A DNA stretch of 64,000 bases from Lacinutrix venerupis. GTDB lineage: Bacteria; Bacteroidota; Bacteroidia; Flavobacteriales; Flavobacteriaceae. The notes beneath the pieces were generated by a model. That model made no database searches. It was not told the DNA's origin and worked only from the letters and a program-made list of their open reading frames with translations. The stretch spans positions 1-64,000 of the forward strand of contig NZ_RCCH01000004.1 in the NCBI RefSeq assembly GCF_003663945.1, written 5' to 3'. The translations under genes were made by a program, and so were the position numbers. Positions 26,401 to 34,726 of this stretch are shown here, one piece after another (positions within the stretch are counted from its first letter, which is position 1; each line of letters opens with the position of its first letter).

Positions 26401-26910
26401 ACGAAGTAGAATATTTTCCACAATACCATCTACATCTCCATTTGCATCAATTTTAAATTCGGCTTTATTATAGAAAGGAACTCTTTCAAATAAGTGTTTA
26501 CCTATAAACTCTGTTAAAAGAGCGTCTGTTTTAATATGAGCTATTAAGGGTCTTTTAGATGTTTCGTTATTTAACCTATTAACTAATACAGGAATAGTTA
26601 CATTTAAATATACAGTTTTTAAACTTTTATCCTCTATTAAAGTATCCATTGTATTATAATAACAAGGTGTTCCTCCTCCAAGAGCTATAATTGTATTAGA
26701 CGATTGTTTTAAAAGTGCCTCTAAATATTCCTTCTCTTTTTTTCTAAAATATAATTCGCCAAAGTCTTCAAAAATTTCTCTTACAGTTTTATTTTCTCCA
26801 TTTTCTATAACATTATCCAAATCTTTAAAGTCATAAGACAGTATTTTTCCTAATTCTTTTCCAATTTTTGACTTTCCAGAAGCCATATATCCAATTAATA
26901 CAATATTCAT
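26392..26910 (-). CDS. aroK: Shikimate kinase
   Basis: Phosphorylates shikimate in aromatic amino acid synthesis. 172 residues of the P-loop NMP-kinase type: Walker A GYMASGKSKIG, shikimate-binding FKDLDNVIE and FRKKEKEYL, ALGGGTPCY with the GGG loop, lid Arg in SKRPLIA and the terminal RVPFYNKAEFKIDA. All hallmark residues are present. Short convergent overlap with the phosphoribosyltransferase gene. Confidence 0.93.
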   Translation of the reverse strand: MNIVLIGYMASGKSKIGKELGKILSYDFKDLDNVIENGENKTVREIFEDFGELYFRKKEKEYLEALLKQSSNTIIALGGGTPCYYNTMDTLIEDKSLKTVYLNVTIPVLVNRLNNETSKRPLIAHIKTDALLTEFIGKHLFERVPFYNKAEFKIDANGDVDGIVENILLRLF

Positions 26911-26986
26911 TTAAGGGCTTATTATTTGATTATTAAACATGTACAAAACATCTTCACAAAAAAACAAAAAAAAATTAAAAATACGC

Positions 26987-27016
26987 TTGTATTACTAATA
27001 AAAGGTTCTATATTTG
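26987..27016 (+). promoter_or_regulatory. Promoter of tRNA-Lys
   Basis: TTG (26987-26989), 19 bases, TATATTTG (27009-27016): a perfect TAnnTTTG box placed 18 bases before the tRNA. Confidence 0.75.
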
Positions 27017-27033
27017 CACCCGGAAACGCAAAT

Positions 27034-27106
27034 GACCTGGTAGCTCAGTTGGTAGAGCATCTCCCTTTTAAGGAGAGGGTCCTGGGTTCGAGCCCCAGCC
27101 CGGTCA
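27034..27106 (+). tRNA. tRNA-Lys (anticodon TTT)
   Basis: Full cloverleaf: acceptor GACCTGG / CCCGGTC, D arm GCTC-AGTTGGTA-GAGC, anticodon arm TCTCC-CTTTTAA-GGAGA, T arm CTGGG-TTCGAGC-CCCAG, discriminator A. Anticodon TTT. The acceptor stem has a T5-C68 mismatch. No CCA is encoded. Confidence 0.95.
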
Positions 27107-27108
27107 CT

Positions 27109-27141
27109 AAAAAAAGTTAAGCTTTGCTTAACTTTTTTTTT
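27109..27141 (+). terminator. Terminator after tRNA-Lys
   Basis: AAAAAAGTTAAGC / GCTTAACTTTTTTTTT with a three-base loop, directly behind the tRNA and before tRNA-Leu. Confidence 0.85.
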
Positions 27142-27157
27142 ATCCCATATTTTAAAT

Positions 27158-27242
27158 GCGCACGTGGCGGAACTGGTAGACGCGCTGGCTTGAGGGGCCA
27201 GTGATTACTGAAATCGTGGAAGTTCGAATCTTCTCGTGCGCA
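27158..27242 (+). tRNA. tRNA-Leu (anticodon GAG)
   Basis: 85-base class II tRNA: acceptor GCGCACG / CGTGCGC, anticodon stem CTGGC / GCCAG with loop TTGAGGG (anticodon GAG), a long variable arm (TGATTACTGAAATCGTGG region), T arm around GTTCGAATC, discriminator A. No CCA is encoded. No terminator is obvious behind it. Confidence 0.95.
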
Positions 27243-27303
27243 CTTAACTATTTCTCTAAAAAATTTTACTTTTCTTAGTTTTATTATAAAAAACTCTGTT
27301 AAA

Positions 27304-27334
27304 AATAGTTGTTAAATTATTTTGTTTAACTATT
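27304..27334. promoter_or_regulatory. Inverted-repeat operator/promoter before the carotenoid operon
   Basis: Two nested inverted repeats: AATAGTT (27304-27310) with AACTATT (27328-27334), and GTTAAA (27311-27316) with TTTAAC (27325-27330). They overlap a possible promoter (TTG near 27309-27311, TATTTTAG at 27331-27338) and end 12 bases before the MerR start. A good candidate for binding of the MerR protein to its own promoter. Confidence 0.45.
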
Positions 27335-27345
27335 TTAGCAATACT

Positions 27346-28266
27346 ATGAACAATATTAAAACAAAGTTTAGTATTAAAGATCTTGAAAGCCTATCGGGCA
27401 TCAAGGCACATACTATAAGAATTTGGGAAAAACGCTACTCTCTTTTTCAACCTAATAGAACAGATACTAATATTAGAAACTATAGTTTAAAAAGTTTACA
27501 GAAAATTTTAAACATTAGTTATTTAAATAGGAATGGGTATAAAATTTCTAAAATTGCCAAACTAAGCGAGAAAGAGATACCTTTACTTGTTAATGAAATA
27601 TCTAAAAACAAAAATCAAAATAACTCTGTTTTAAATGCTTTTAAAATGGCTATGTTTAGTTTTGATAAATCTCTCTTCTATTCTACTTATAGCGATTTAG
27701 AAAAGCAATATTCGTTTAAAGATATTTTTTACTTATTTATAGTTCCCTTTTTAGACGACATTGGTCTTTTATGGCAAACTGATACCATAACTCCTGCTCA
27801 TGAGCATTTTATTGTGGAGTTAATTAAACATAAAATATTAGTAATTACTGAGAATGAAATTGATATAGAGAAAAATAAAAATTCAAAGCAAACCTATGTT
27901 TTATTTTTACCTGAAAACGAAATTCATGAATTAGGATTATTATTTATAAATTATGAATTAACAAGAGTTGGCGCTCAATCTATATATTTAGGTCAAAGTG
28001 TACCAATTGAAAGTTTAGAGTACCTAACAGATTTTTATAATGATATTACATTTATTTCAAATTTTACAGTAAAACCAGATACAGAAAATATAAATAACTA
28101 TTTAGAAACTTTAAGTAACAAAGTATTAACAGGAACTAATAATAATTTATTAATTTCTGGAAGGCAAATTGATACCTTGGATACAAGTGAACTAAATGAA
28201 AAAATATCACTTTTTAAATCCACCAAAGATATTTTAGAAACTTTAACTCCAAACAAAAACTATTAA
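27346..28266 (+). CDS. MerR-family regulator with CarH/LitR-like cobalamin-binding domain
   Basis: 306 residues from ATG 27346 (MNNIKTKFSIKDLE); a TTG at 27322 in frame would place the start inside the operator. N-terminal winged helix (FSIKDLESLSGIKAHTIRIW, YSLKSLQKIL). The C-terminal half keeps the CarH light-sensor signatures: W-x9-EH (W143 to E153-H154 in LLWQTDTITPAHEHF) and ExHxxG (EIHELG, His194), where the His would bind cobalt of adenosylcobalamin. In Myxococcus and Thermus such proteins repress carotenoid genes in the dark. Here it is followed by crtI one base after its stop, so it most likely controls the crt operon and itself. Confidence 0.88.
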   Translation: MNNIKTKFSIKDLESLSGIKAHTIRIWEKRYSLFQPNRTDTNIRNYSLKSLQKILNISYLNRNGYKISKIAKLSEKEIPLLVNEISKNKNQNNSVLNAFKMAMFSFDKSLFYSTYSDLEKQYSFKDIFYLFIVPFLDDIGLLWQTDTITPAHEHFIVELIKHKILVITENEIDIEKNKNSKQTYVLFLPENEIHELGLLFINYELTRVGAQSIYLGQSVPIESLEYLTDFYNDITFISNFTVKPDTENINNYLETLSNKVLTGTNNNLLISGRQIDTLDTSELNEKISLFKSTKDILETLTPNKNY

Positions 28267-28267
28267 T

Positions 28268-29731
28268 ATGAAAAAAAGTATAGCTATAATTGGTTCTGGT
28301 TTTTCTGCCTTATCTGCTTCTTGTTATTTAGCAAAAGAAGGTTACAAAGTAACCATTTTTGAAAAAAACAGTTCTATTGGTGGTCGCGCTAGACAATTAA
28401 AAAAAGATGGCTTTACTTTTGATATAGGCCCTACATGGTATTGGATGCCTGATGTTTTTGAACGCTTTTTTAATGATTTTAATAAAAAACCTTCAGATTA
28501 CTATGAGCTAGAAAAACTAAATCCTGCTTATAGTGTTTATTTTGACAAGGATGATTACATCACTATTGAAGATACTTTAGAAAAAATTTATTTAGCTTTT
28601 GAAAAGGAAGAACCAGGCAGTTCAAAAAAATTAAAAAAGTTTATTGATAATGCTCAAAATAATTATGAAGTAGCAATTAAAGATTTAGTTTATAGACCAG
28701 GCGTATCTCCTTTAGAATTGGTAACACCTGTAACAATAAAAAAAATACATCAGTTTTTAAGTACAATTAAACGTGATGTAAGAAAAGAGTTTAAAAATAA
28801 TAGATTAGCTCAAATTCTTGAATTCCCTGTTTTATTTCTTGGAGCAAAACCAAGTAATACTCCTTCTTTTTATAGTTTTATGAATTATGCCGATTTTGGT
28901 ATTGGAACATTTCATCCTAAAAAAGGTATGTACCAAGTAGTGCTTGCTATGGAAAAATTAGCAAAATCTCTTGGTGTAGATATTAAAACTGAAAACCCAA
29001 TAGATAAAATAGTCGTAGATAAAGGTAAAGCAACTGGTATTATTTCAAAAGGCAAAACATACAATGCAGATATTGTTTTAAGTGGAGCAGATTATCACCA
29101 CAGCGAAACTTTATTAAGTAAAGAAAACAGACAATATTCTGAAAAATATTGGAGTAAAAAAACTTTTGCTCCTTCATCATTATTATTTTATGTTGGTTTT
29201 AATAAGAAATTAAAAAATGTAAATCACCATACTTTATTTTTCGACGTAGATTTTGAAGCGCATGCACAAGATATTTACGATACTCCCAAATGGCCTGAAA
29301 ATCCATTATTTTATGCTAGTTTCCCTAGTATTACTGATGAAAATTCTGCTCCAGACGGCAAAGAGGCTGGAATATTTTTAATACCCTTAGCTCCTGGAAT
29401 TGAAGATACAGAAGCTTTAAGAACACTATACTTTAATAAAATTATCGATAGGTTTGAAGATTTAACTTCTCAAGAAGTTAAAGACTCCATAATTTTTAAA
29501 GAATCGTTTTGTGTAAACGATTTTATTAAAGATTACAACTCGTATAAAGGTAATGCCTATGGCATGGCAAATACATTAATGCAAACAGCTTTTTTAAGAC
29601 CTAACTTAAAAAGTAATAAAGTAGAAAATTTGTACTTTACTGGACAGTTAACTGTACCTGGACCAGGAGTACCTCCAGCTCTTATTTCTGGAAAATTAGT
29701 AGCAGATTTAATTAATAAACACCAAGTTTAA
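28268..29731 (+). CDS. crtI: Phytoene desaturase
   Basis: Converts phytoene to lycopene at the inner membrane, using FAD. 487 residues: N-terminal dinucleotide-binding motif AIIGSGFSALSASCYLAKEG ending in EKN, the GGRARQLKKDGFTFDIGP block typical of CrtI, and the C-terminal signature YFTGQLTVPGPGVPPALISG. Length is typical. First biosynthetic gene after the MerR regulator and 3 bases before crtB. Confidence 0.95.
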   Translation: MKKSIAIIGSGFSALSASCYLAKEGYKVTIFEKNSSIGGRARQLKKDGFTFDIGPTWYWMPDVFERFFNDFNKKPSDYYELEKLNPAYSVYFDKDDYITIEDTLEKIYLAFEKEEPGSSKKLKKFIDNAQNNYEVAIKDLVYRPGVSPLELVTPVTIKKIHQFLSTIKRDVRKEFKNNRLAQILEFPVLFLGAKPSNTPSFYSFMNYADFGIGTFHPKKGMYQVVLAMEKLAKSLGVDIKTENPIDKIVVDKGKATGIISKGKTYNADIVLSGADYHHSETLLSKENRQYSEKYWSKKTFAPSSLLFYVGFNKKLKNVNHHTLFFDVDFEAHAQDIYDTPKWPENPLFYASFPSITDENSAPDGKEAGIFLIPLAPGIEDTEALRTLYFNKIIDRFEDLTSQEVKDSIIFKESFCVNDFIKDYNSYKGNAYGMANTLMQTAFLRPNLKSNKVENLYFTGQLTVPGPGVPPALISGKLVADLINKHQV

Positions 29732-29734
29732 CTT

Positions 29735-30574
29735 ATGAAAGCACTATTCGATTCGGTATCTAATAAGTGTAGTAAGGTTGTAACACAATCTTATAGCACC
29801 TCGTTTTCCATGGCAACTAAAATGTTAGCAAACACTATAAGACAAGATATTTATAATATTTATGGCTTTGTTAGGTTTGCTGATGAAATTGTAGATTCTT
29901 TTCATGATTACGACAAACAAAGTTTATTTGAGAAATTTGAAGCGGACTTAGAGCATGCTTTAACAGATAAAATTAGTTTAAACCCAATTTTAAATGCATT
30001 TCAACATACATATCACAAATACGGCTTAGATATGGAAATGGTGAATGCTTTTATGAAAAGTATGCGTTTAGATCTAACGAAAACTACTTATTTAACAGAA
30101 ATAGAATATAAAAATTACATTTATGGTTCAGCCGATGTTGTGGGTTTAATGTGCTTAAAGGTTTTTGTTAAGGGAGATAATAAAAAATACGAAGACTTAA
30201 AAGATGCTGCAATGTCATTAGGTTCAGCTTTTCAAAAAGTAAATTTTTTAAGAGATTTAAAAGCAGATTTTGATGTATTAGAACGCACCTATTTTCCTAA
30301 TACAGATTTAAACAATTTAGATGAAAGCGCTAAGCAACTTATAATTGAAGATATTGAGCATGATTTTGCAAAAGGATTAGAAGGCATTAAACTTTTACCT
30401 ATAGAAGCAAAATTTGGAGTTTTTATGGCTTACCGCTATTATAGCCAATTATTAAAAAAATTAAAAAAAACACCTGCTTTAGATATTAAAAATACTCGTG
30501 TTAGAGTTCCTAATTATAAAAAAGTAGAGCTTTTAACTAGGAGTTACGTAAAATATCAACTAAATTTATTGTAA
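29735..30574 (+). CDS. crtB: Phytoene synthase
   Basis: Condenses two geranylgeranyl diphosphates to phytoene, the committed step. 279 residues with both Asp-rich motifs that bind magnesium-diphosphate: FVRFADEIVDSF and NFLRDLKADFD, plus SYSTSFSMA near the start and YGSADVVGLM in the middle. Terminal base of the stop codon is the first base of the crtZ start (TAATG), so translation is coupled. Confidence 0.95.
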   Translation: MKALFDSVSNKCSKVVTQSYSTSFSMATKMLANTIRQDIYNIYGFVRFADEIVDSFHDYDKQSLFEKFEADLEHALTDKISLNPILNAFQHTYHKYGLDMEMVNAFMKSMRLDLTKTTYLTEIEYKNYIYGSADVVGLMCLKVFVKGDNKKYEDLKDAAMSLGSAFQKVNFLRDLKADFDVLERTYFPNTDLNNLDESAKQLIIEDIEHDFAKGLEGIKLLPIEAKFGVFMAYRYYSQLLKKLKKTPALDIKNTRVRVPNYKKVELLTRSYVKYQLNLL

Positions 30575-31023
30575 TGCAAACACTATACTGGATACTTATA
30601 TTTTTAGCCGTTTTTTGCGCTATGGAATTTATGGCTTGGTTTACACATAAATACGTAATGCATGGCTTTTTGTGGTCTTTACACAAAGACCATCACCACA
30701 AAGATCACGATAGCTGGTTCGAGCGTAATGATGCTTTTTTTATTTTTTATGCCATTGTAAGTATGACTTGCTTTTACTTTTGGAGTTACGAAAACGTTTG
30801 GTGGTGTTTACCTATTGGCTTAGGTATTATGGCCTATGGTATTGCTTATTTTGTAGTTCACGACATTTTTATTCATCAACGTTTTAAAATACTTAGAAAT
30901 GCCAACAATTGGTACGCCAAAGGAGTGAGACGTGCTCACAAAATGCACCATAAACATTTAGGCAAAGATCATGGAGAATGTTTTGGAATGCTTATTGTCC
31001 CATTTAAATATTTTAAGAGATAA
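30574..31023 (+). CDS. crtZ: Beta-carotene 3-hydroxylase
   Basis: Di-iron membrane hydroxylase that turns beta-carotene into beta-cryptoxanthin and zeaxanthin. 149 residues, with four hydrophobic segments and the histidine clusters HKYVMH, HKDHHHKDH, HDIFIHQRF and HKMHHKH. Length and spacing match CrtZ rather than the longer fatty-acid hydroxylases. Overlaps the crtB stop by one base. Confidence 0.94.
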   Translation: MQTLYWILIFLAVFCAMEFMAWFTHKYVMHGFLWSLHKDHHHKDHDSWFERNDAFFIFYAIVSMTCFYFWSYENVWWCLPIGLGIMAYGIAYFVVHDIFIHQRFKILRNANNWYAKGVRRAHKMHHKHLGKDHGECFGMLIVPFKYFKR

Positions 31024-31033
31024 GCTATATTAA

Positions 31034-32179
31034 ATGAATAATAGTGAGTTTTTCGATTATATTATTGTTGGCAATGGCCTTGCTGGCTTACAATTAGCCT
31101 TAAGTTTTGCAGAACAACCTTTTTTTAAAAACAAACAAATAGCTTTAATAGACAAATCTATCAAAAACAAAAACGATAAAACTTGGAGTTTTTGGGAAAA
31201 AGAAAAAGGAAAATGGGATAATATTGTTGAAAAATCTTGGCAGGAAGCTTTGTTCTATTCTTCAAGAAAACAAATTACCTTAAACCTTAATCCTTACATC
31301 TACAAAACCATACGAGCTTTAAATTTTTATACCGAAGCTAAACGCATCCTTTCTAAAAAACCTAATATTCATTTTATTATAGACGAAGTTCTAAAAGTTG
31401 AAAATTCTACCAAACCTACTGTAACAACGATAACCAACACCTACTCTGCTCATCATGTTTTTGATAGTAGAATTCCTAAAGACTATTTTTCAGAAGCAAA
31501 CAATTACACTAAAGTTATTCAACATTTTAAGGGCTGGACAATTACAACCGAAACACCCGAATTTAATCCTGAACAATTTACAATGATGGATTATAGACTA
31601 AAAGATGGTGAGCAAACAACATTTACCTATGTACTACCTTTTTCTAAAACCGAAGCTCTTGTAGAATTTACTTATTTTACTCCTAATATTGTAGAAGAAG
31701 AAACTTACGATGAGTACATAAAAGAGTATATTAAAAGTATTTTAAAAATTGAAAATTACAAAATAGTTGAAATTGAAAGCGGTAATATTCCTATGACGAA
31801 TTTTCCTTTCGAAAATTATTCAACTAAAAATATAACAAAAATTGGTACTGCTGGAGGTTGGGTAAAAGGATCTACTGGTTATTCTTTTAAACATACAGAA
31901 AAAAAAGTTTCTACAATTATCAAGAATTTAAAAGCTAATAAAAATCCTTCAGAGAATTTATTTAAAAAGAAATTTAAGTTTTACGACAAAGTATTCTTGA
32001 AAGTTTTAAAAGATGAAAACCATAAAGGTGAATGGATTTTCGAGCAATTTTACACTAAAAACTCCATAGAAAGTATGTTTCGTTTTTTAGATGAAGACTC
32101 TTCACTTTTAGAAGAATTTAAAATTATGAAATCCCTATTCTCTTTTGCTTTTATAAAGGCTTTTTTTAAAACACTTTAA
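31034..32179 (+). CDS. crtY: Lycopene beta-cyclase
   Basis: Closes the beta rings of lycopene to beta-carotene. 381 residues with an N-terminal NAD/FAD motif (DYIIVGNGLAGLQLALSF), KTWSFWEKEKG near residue 50, the cyclase motif region MDYRLKDGEQTTFTYVLPFS and GTAGGWVKGSTGYSF towards the end. This is the flavoprotein CrtY family, not the heterodimeric CrtYc/Yd type. It closes the operon; the next gene is convergent, four bases away. Confidence 0.92.
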   Translation: MNNSEFFDYIIVGNGLAGLQLALSFAEQPFFKNKQIALIDKSIKNKNDKTWSFWEKEKGKWDNIVEKSWQEALFYSSRKQITLNLNPYIYKTIRALNFYTEAKRILSKKPNIHFIIDEVLKVENSTKPTVTTITNTYSAHHVFDSRIPKDYFSEANNYTKVIQHFKGWTITTETPEFNPEQFTMMDYRLKDGEQTTFTYVLPFSKTEALVEFTYFTPNIVEEETYDEYIKEYIKSILKIENYKIVEIESGNIPMTNFPFENYSTKNITKIGTAGGWVKGSTGYSFKHTEKKVSTIIKNLKANKNPSENLFKKKFKFYDKVFLKVLKDENHKGEWIFEQFYTKNSIESMFRFLDEDSSLLEEFKIMKSLFSFAFIKAFFKTL

Positions 32180-32183
32180 TTAT

Positions 32184-32747
32184 TTAATCCTTTAATAGCT
32201 TATCTATGGTATTTCTTACCATTTGGCTATTCCAATTAGCAGCGCCAGACTCGTCTATAATAATATTTCCTTCTTTATCTATAAGAAATGTTCTTGGTAT
32301 ACTTTTTACATTAAACGTTTGAGGTATTTGAGTTTGTGGTATAAACGTATTAAAATTATAATTTTTCTTTTCTAAAAATGATTTAATAGTTGCTTGTTTT
32401 TCATTTGAAACTAAAACAAATTCAATTTTATCTTTATAATCATTATATAATTTTTGAATTGAAGGCATTTCGGCAATACACGGAGGACACCAAGTTGCCC
32501 ACATATTTACAAATACCACTTTACCTTTTACTTGGTTTAAATCTACACTATTGCCTTCTAAATCTTTCAATTTCCAATTATAACTACTTATTTTTGCTAC
32601 TGCATCTTCTTTTTCAAGGCTTGGATTAATTTTAGCAATCATTGTATGTAAAGCAATTTGAATTTGCTGTCTTGTTTGCGGAATAATTAATAATGCAATT
32701 AATATTAAGAAAAAGATATTTTTTATTGAAATGTTTCTTTTTATCAT
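32184..32747 (-). CDS. TlpA-like thioredoxin-fold protein
   Basis: 187 residues, anchored or exported by an N-terminal hydrophobic segment (FFLILIALLIIPQ) and acting in the periplasm. Residues about 50-185 are an AhpC/TSA-redoxin domain with active site WATWCPPCIAEMPS and the cis-Pro in KSIPRTFLIDKEG. Likely a thiol reductase for cytochrome maturation or envelope repair; the partner is unknown. Convergent with crtY. Confidence 0.9.
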   Translation of the reverse strand: MIKRNISIKNIFFLILIALLIIPQTRQQIQIALHTMIAKINPSLEKEDAVAKISSYNWKLKDLEGNSVDLNQVKGKVVFVNMWATWCPPCIAEMPSIQKLYNDYKDKIEFVLVSNEKQATIKSFLEKKNYNFNTFIPQTQIPQTFNVKSIPRTFLIDKEGNIIIDESGAANWNSQMVRNTIDKLLKD

Positions 32748-32764
32748 AATTATATTTAAATAAT

Positions 32765-32792
32765 GAAGCGTTAACCACTCGATTAACGCTTC
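32765..32792 (-). terminator. Perfect inverted repeat, possible terminator
   Basis: GAAGCGTTAA / TTAACGCTTC around an eight-base loop. On the minus strand it lies 88 bases beyond the stop of the repeat lipoprotein gene and 18 bases before the TlpA start. There is only a weak T-rich stretch behind it, so it could also be a 5'-leader hairpin. Confidence 0.45.
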
Positions 32793-32879
32793 AAATCTAA
32801 TAAAAACAAACTATACTATAATGTCTAATAAACTGAATTTACAAAGACTATAAATAGTATTCTGTAGTTTTATTTATAC

Positions 32880-33758
32880 TTATCTTGTTACAGACCCTTC
32901 TAATATTGTTACTGGACCATCACCCATAGTTATTGTAGAATGTTCCATTGCATCACTTGGTATCATGTGTGCTAATGGCTTTAAAGTAAATGGTGCTGGA
33001 TCATTATCTGGACTAGGTTCGACAGATACCACAATAGTTTGTCCTTTTAAATCTGTAGGAAATGTTAAACCTGCTGGTGCATTTTGTAAGTAGTCTTCTC
33101 CTGGATAACCTGGACCATTATTAGAATCTCCTTTAAATGGTGATGTTGCTGCATTATCGTCTGCCATAGATGCATCTGTAAATGTACCTGTACTTATTGG
33201 TGTTCCATCGATTACAGCCCATCCTTCGTATTTCCAACCTTCAGATAGTTCTGGTAAAATTAAACCTGTTGTTGCTGCTCCAGATGAATTGTCTAAAAAC
33301 CAAACACCACTTGATTCGTTTGTATCATCCATATCTGTTGGTGTTGCTAATATAAAAGCACCTTCAACTTGAGAAAAATCTGCTACTAAATTAGAATTAA
33401 CTACTGCAGATGCTCCCGAAAAATCTCCTGCTAATATTTTTGTTGCTGCTGGTGCTGGATCTGGATCAATAGCAGGTTCTACAGAAAGCACAAAAGTTGT
33501 AGCTGCATTTAATTGTAATGTGTTAACTTGAAATGTTTGTGGAAAATTTACAGAGTTAAATGTTCCTGTTGATACAGGATTCCCATCTACTATTATCCAA
33601 CCTTCGTAAACAAAATCATTTCCTAATGCTTCTAAACCGTTTAGATTTAAAGTTAAAGGTGAAGTTTCTGGTATAATAACAGTTGCATCATCATCGTTAC
33701 TACAAGAGGTGGCAAATATTCCTAATGCCAAAACTCCTAAAATCGTTTTTTTAATCAT
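32880..33758 (-). CDS. Lipoprotein with two RskA-like anti-sigma repeats
   Basis: 292 residues; lipobox ATSC followed by SNDDD places it on the periplasmic side of a membrane. Two copies of one unit are visible: FVYEGWIIVDGNPVSTGTF ... SVEPAIDPDPAP and KYEGWAVIDGTPISTGTF ... SVEPSPDNDPAP. That pattern resembles the C-terminal extracytoplasmic domain of RskA-type anti-sigma factors, but here no membrane helix or cytoplasmic sigma-binding part exists and no sigma gene is adjacent. Function unknown. Divided from the Crp/Fnr gene by 82 bases. Confidence 0.7.
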   Translation of the reverse strand: MIKKTILGVLALGIFATSCSNDDDATVIIPETSPLTLNLNGLEALGNDFVYEGWIIVDGNPVSTGTFNSVNFPQTFQVNTLQLNAATTFVLSVEPAIDPDPAPAATKILAGDFSGASAVVNSNLVADFSQVEGAFILATPTDMDDTNESSGVWFLDNSSGAATTGLILPELSEGWKYEGWAVIDGTPISTGTFTDASMADDNAATSPFKGDSNNGPGYPGEDYLQNAPAGLTFPTDLKGQTIVVSVEPSPDNDPAPFTLKPLAHMIPSDAMEHSTITMGDGPVTILEGSVTR

Positions 33759-33840
33759 AGTTTTTGTTTTTTTTGTTTGTATTTATTTATACAGGTAAAA
33801 TTAAAACAAGAACTTATAATTAAATGTTAGCTAGCTAACA

Positions 33841-34512
33841 CTAAACGAGTTTATTATAAATTTTTATTTCTTTTCTATTAAAATCTATAATATTTTCTTC
33901 TTTTAACTCATTTAATAATATGTTTAATGTTGGCCTAGAAGTACCTATTAAAGAAGCTATATCTTTTTGTGTGTATGGATGAGTTATAATATTATGGCCT
34001 GTTTCTGGACAGTTATAACCATATTCTTCGCAAAGTTCGTTTAAAAACTCTAGTAACCTCGTTTTAGTATCCTTAAACATTAATAATTGAAGTCGTCTTT
34101 CGAGCTTTCTAAGTTTATACCCAATAAATTTATAGACTTTAAAACTAAATGTTTGGTTATCTCTCATAAGCTCGTACATAGTATTTACTCCTATTGGACA
34201 TATAGAAGTAGTATTATCTAAAGATTGAGCAAATTCGTCGCGTACAGATTCTCCTAATATTGCTTTTTCGCCAAAAAGTTGACCTTTAGATAAAATTGCC
34301 TTTACAATTTCATCTCCTTCCTCGTTGTAGTATCCAATTTTTACTTTACCTTTTTCTATTAAGTAAACTTTATTTGCTGAGTCTTGGGCAAAATAGATGT
34401 AGTCCTTTTTTTTATAACCATCAAAATCGTGATTCTTCTTATAAGTTTTAAATTTATGAGGACATAAAACTTTAAAAAGATTGGAATCTTCAAAAAACCA
34501 AATTGTATTCAT
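33841..34512 (-). CDS. Crp/Fnr-family transcription regulator
   Basis: 223 residues: cyclic-nucleotide-binding beta-roll (YFAQDSANKVYLIEKGKVKI, GQLFGEKAILGE), a dimer helix and a C-terminal winged helix (YTQKDIASLIGTSRPTLNIL). The phosphate cassette Arg/Ser pair of true cAMP receptors is not obvious and no Fnr cysteine cluster is seen, so the ligand is open. A nucleotide cyclase is encoded 28 kb away in this window, which makes a link possible but unsupported. A 214-base spacer separates it from the divergent C1q-like gene. Confidence 0.85.
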   Translation of the reverse strand: MNTIWFFEDSNLFKVLCPHKFKTYKKNHDFDGYKKKDYIYFAQDSANKVYLIEKGKVKIGYYNEEGDEIVKAILSKGQLFGEKAILGESVRDEFAQSLDNTTSICPIGVNTMYELMRDNQTFSFKVYKFIGYKLRKLERRLQLLMFKDTKTRLLEFLNELCEEYGYNCPETGHNIITHPYTQKDIASLIGTSRPTLNILLNELKEENIIDFNRKEIKIYNKLV

Positions 34513-34726
34513 CTTATATAAGTATTTAATTAAAGTCGCAAAAAAAAAGACAACCTTACACTCTATAATTTGTAATAATTTCTTACAAAAAAGACGTAAA
34601 TCTTAATTTTTATTGCATTTCGTCGAATAAAACAATCTTTTCGTAGATAAATTTAAAATTTAAAATAAATTTACAACGCTATATACCAATTTGTTGATGG
34701 TTTTGTTTAATTAAAAAAATAATGCT

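Noticed and set aside
26926-27120. Open frame of 64 codons on plus
   Set aside because: It runs through the tRNA-Lys gene and its promoter; the product looks like tRNA read as protein.
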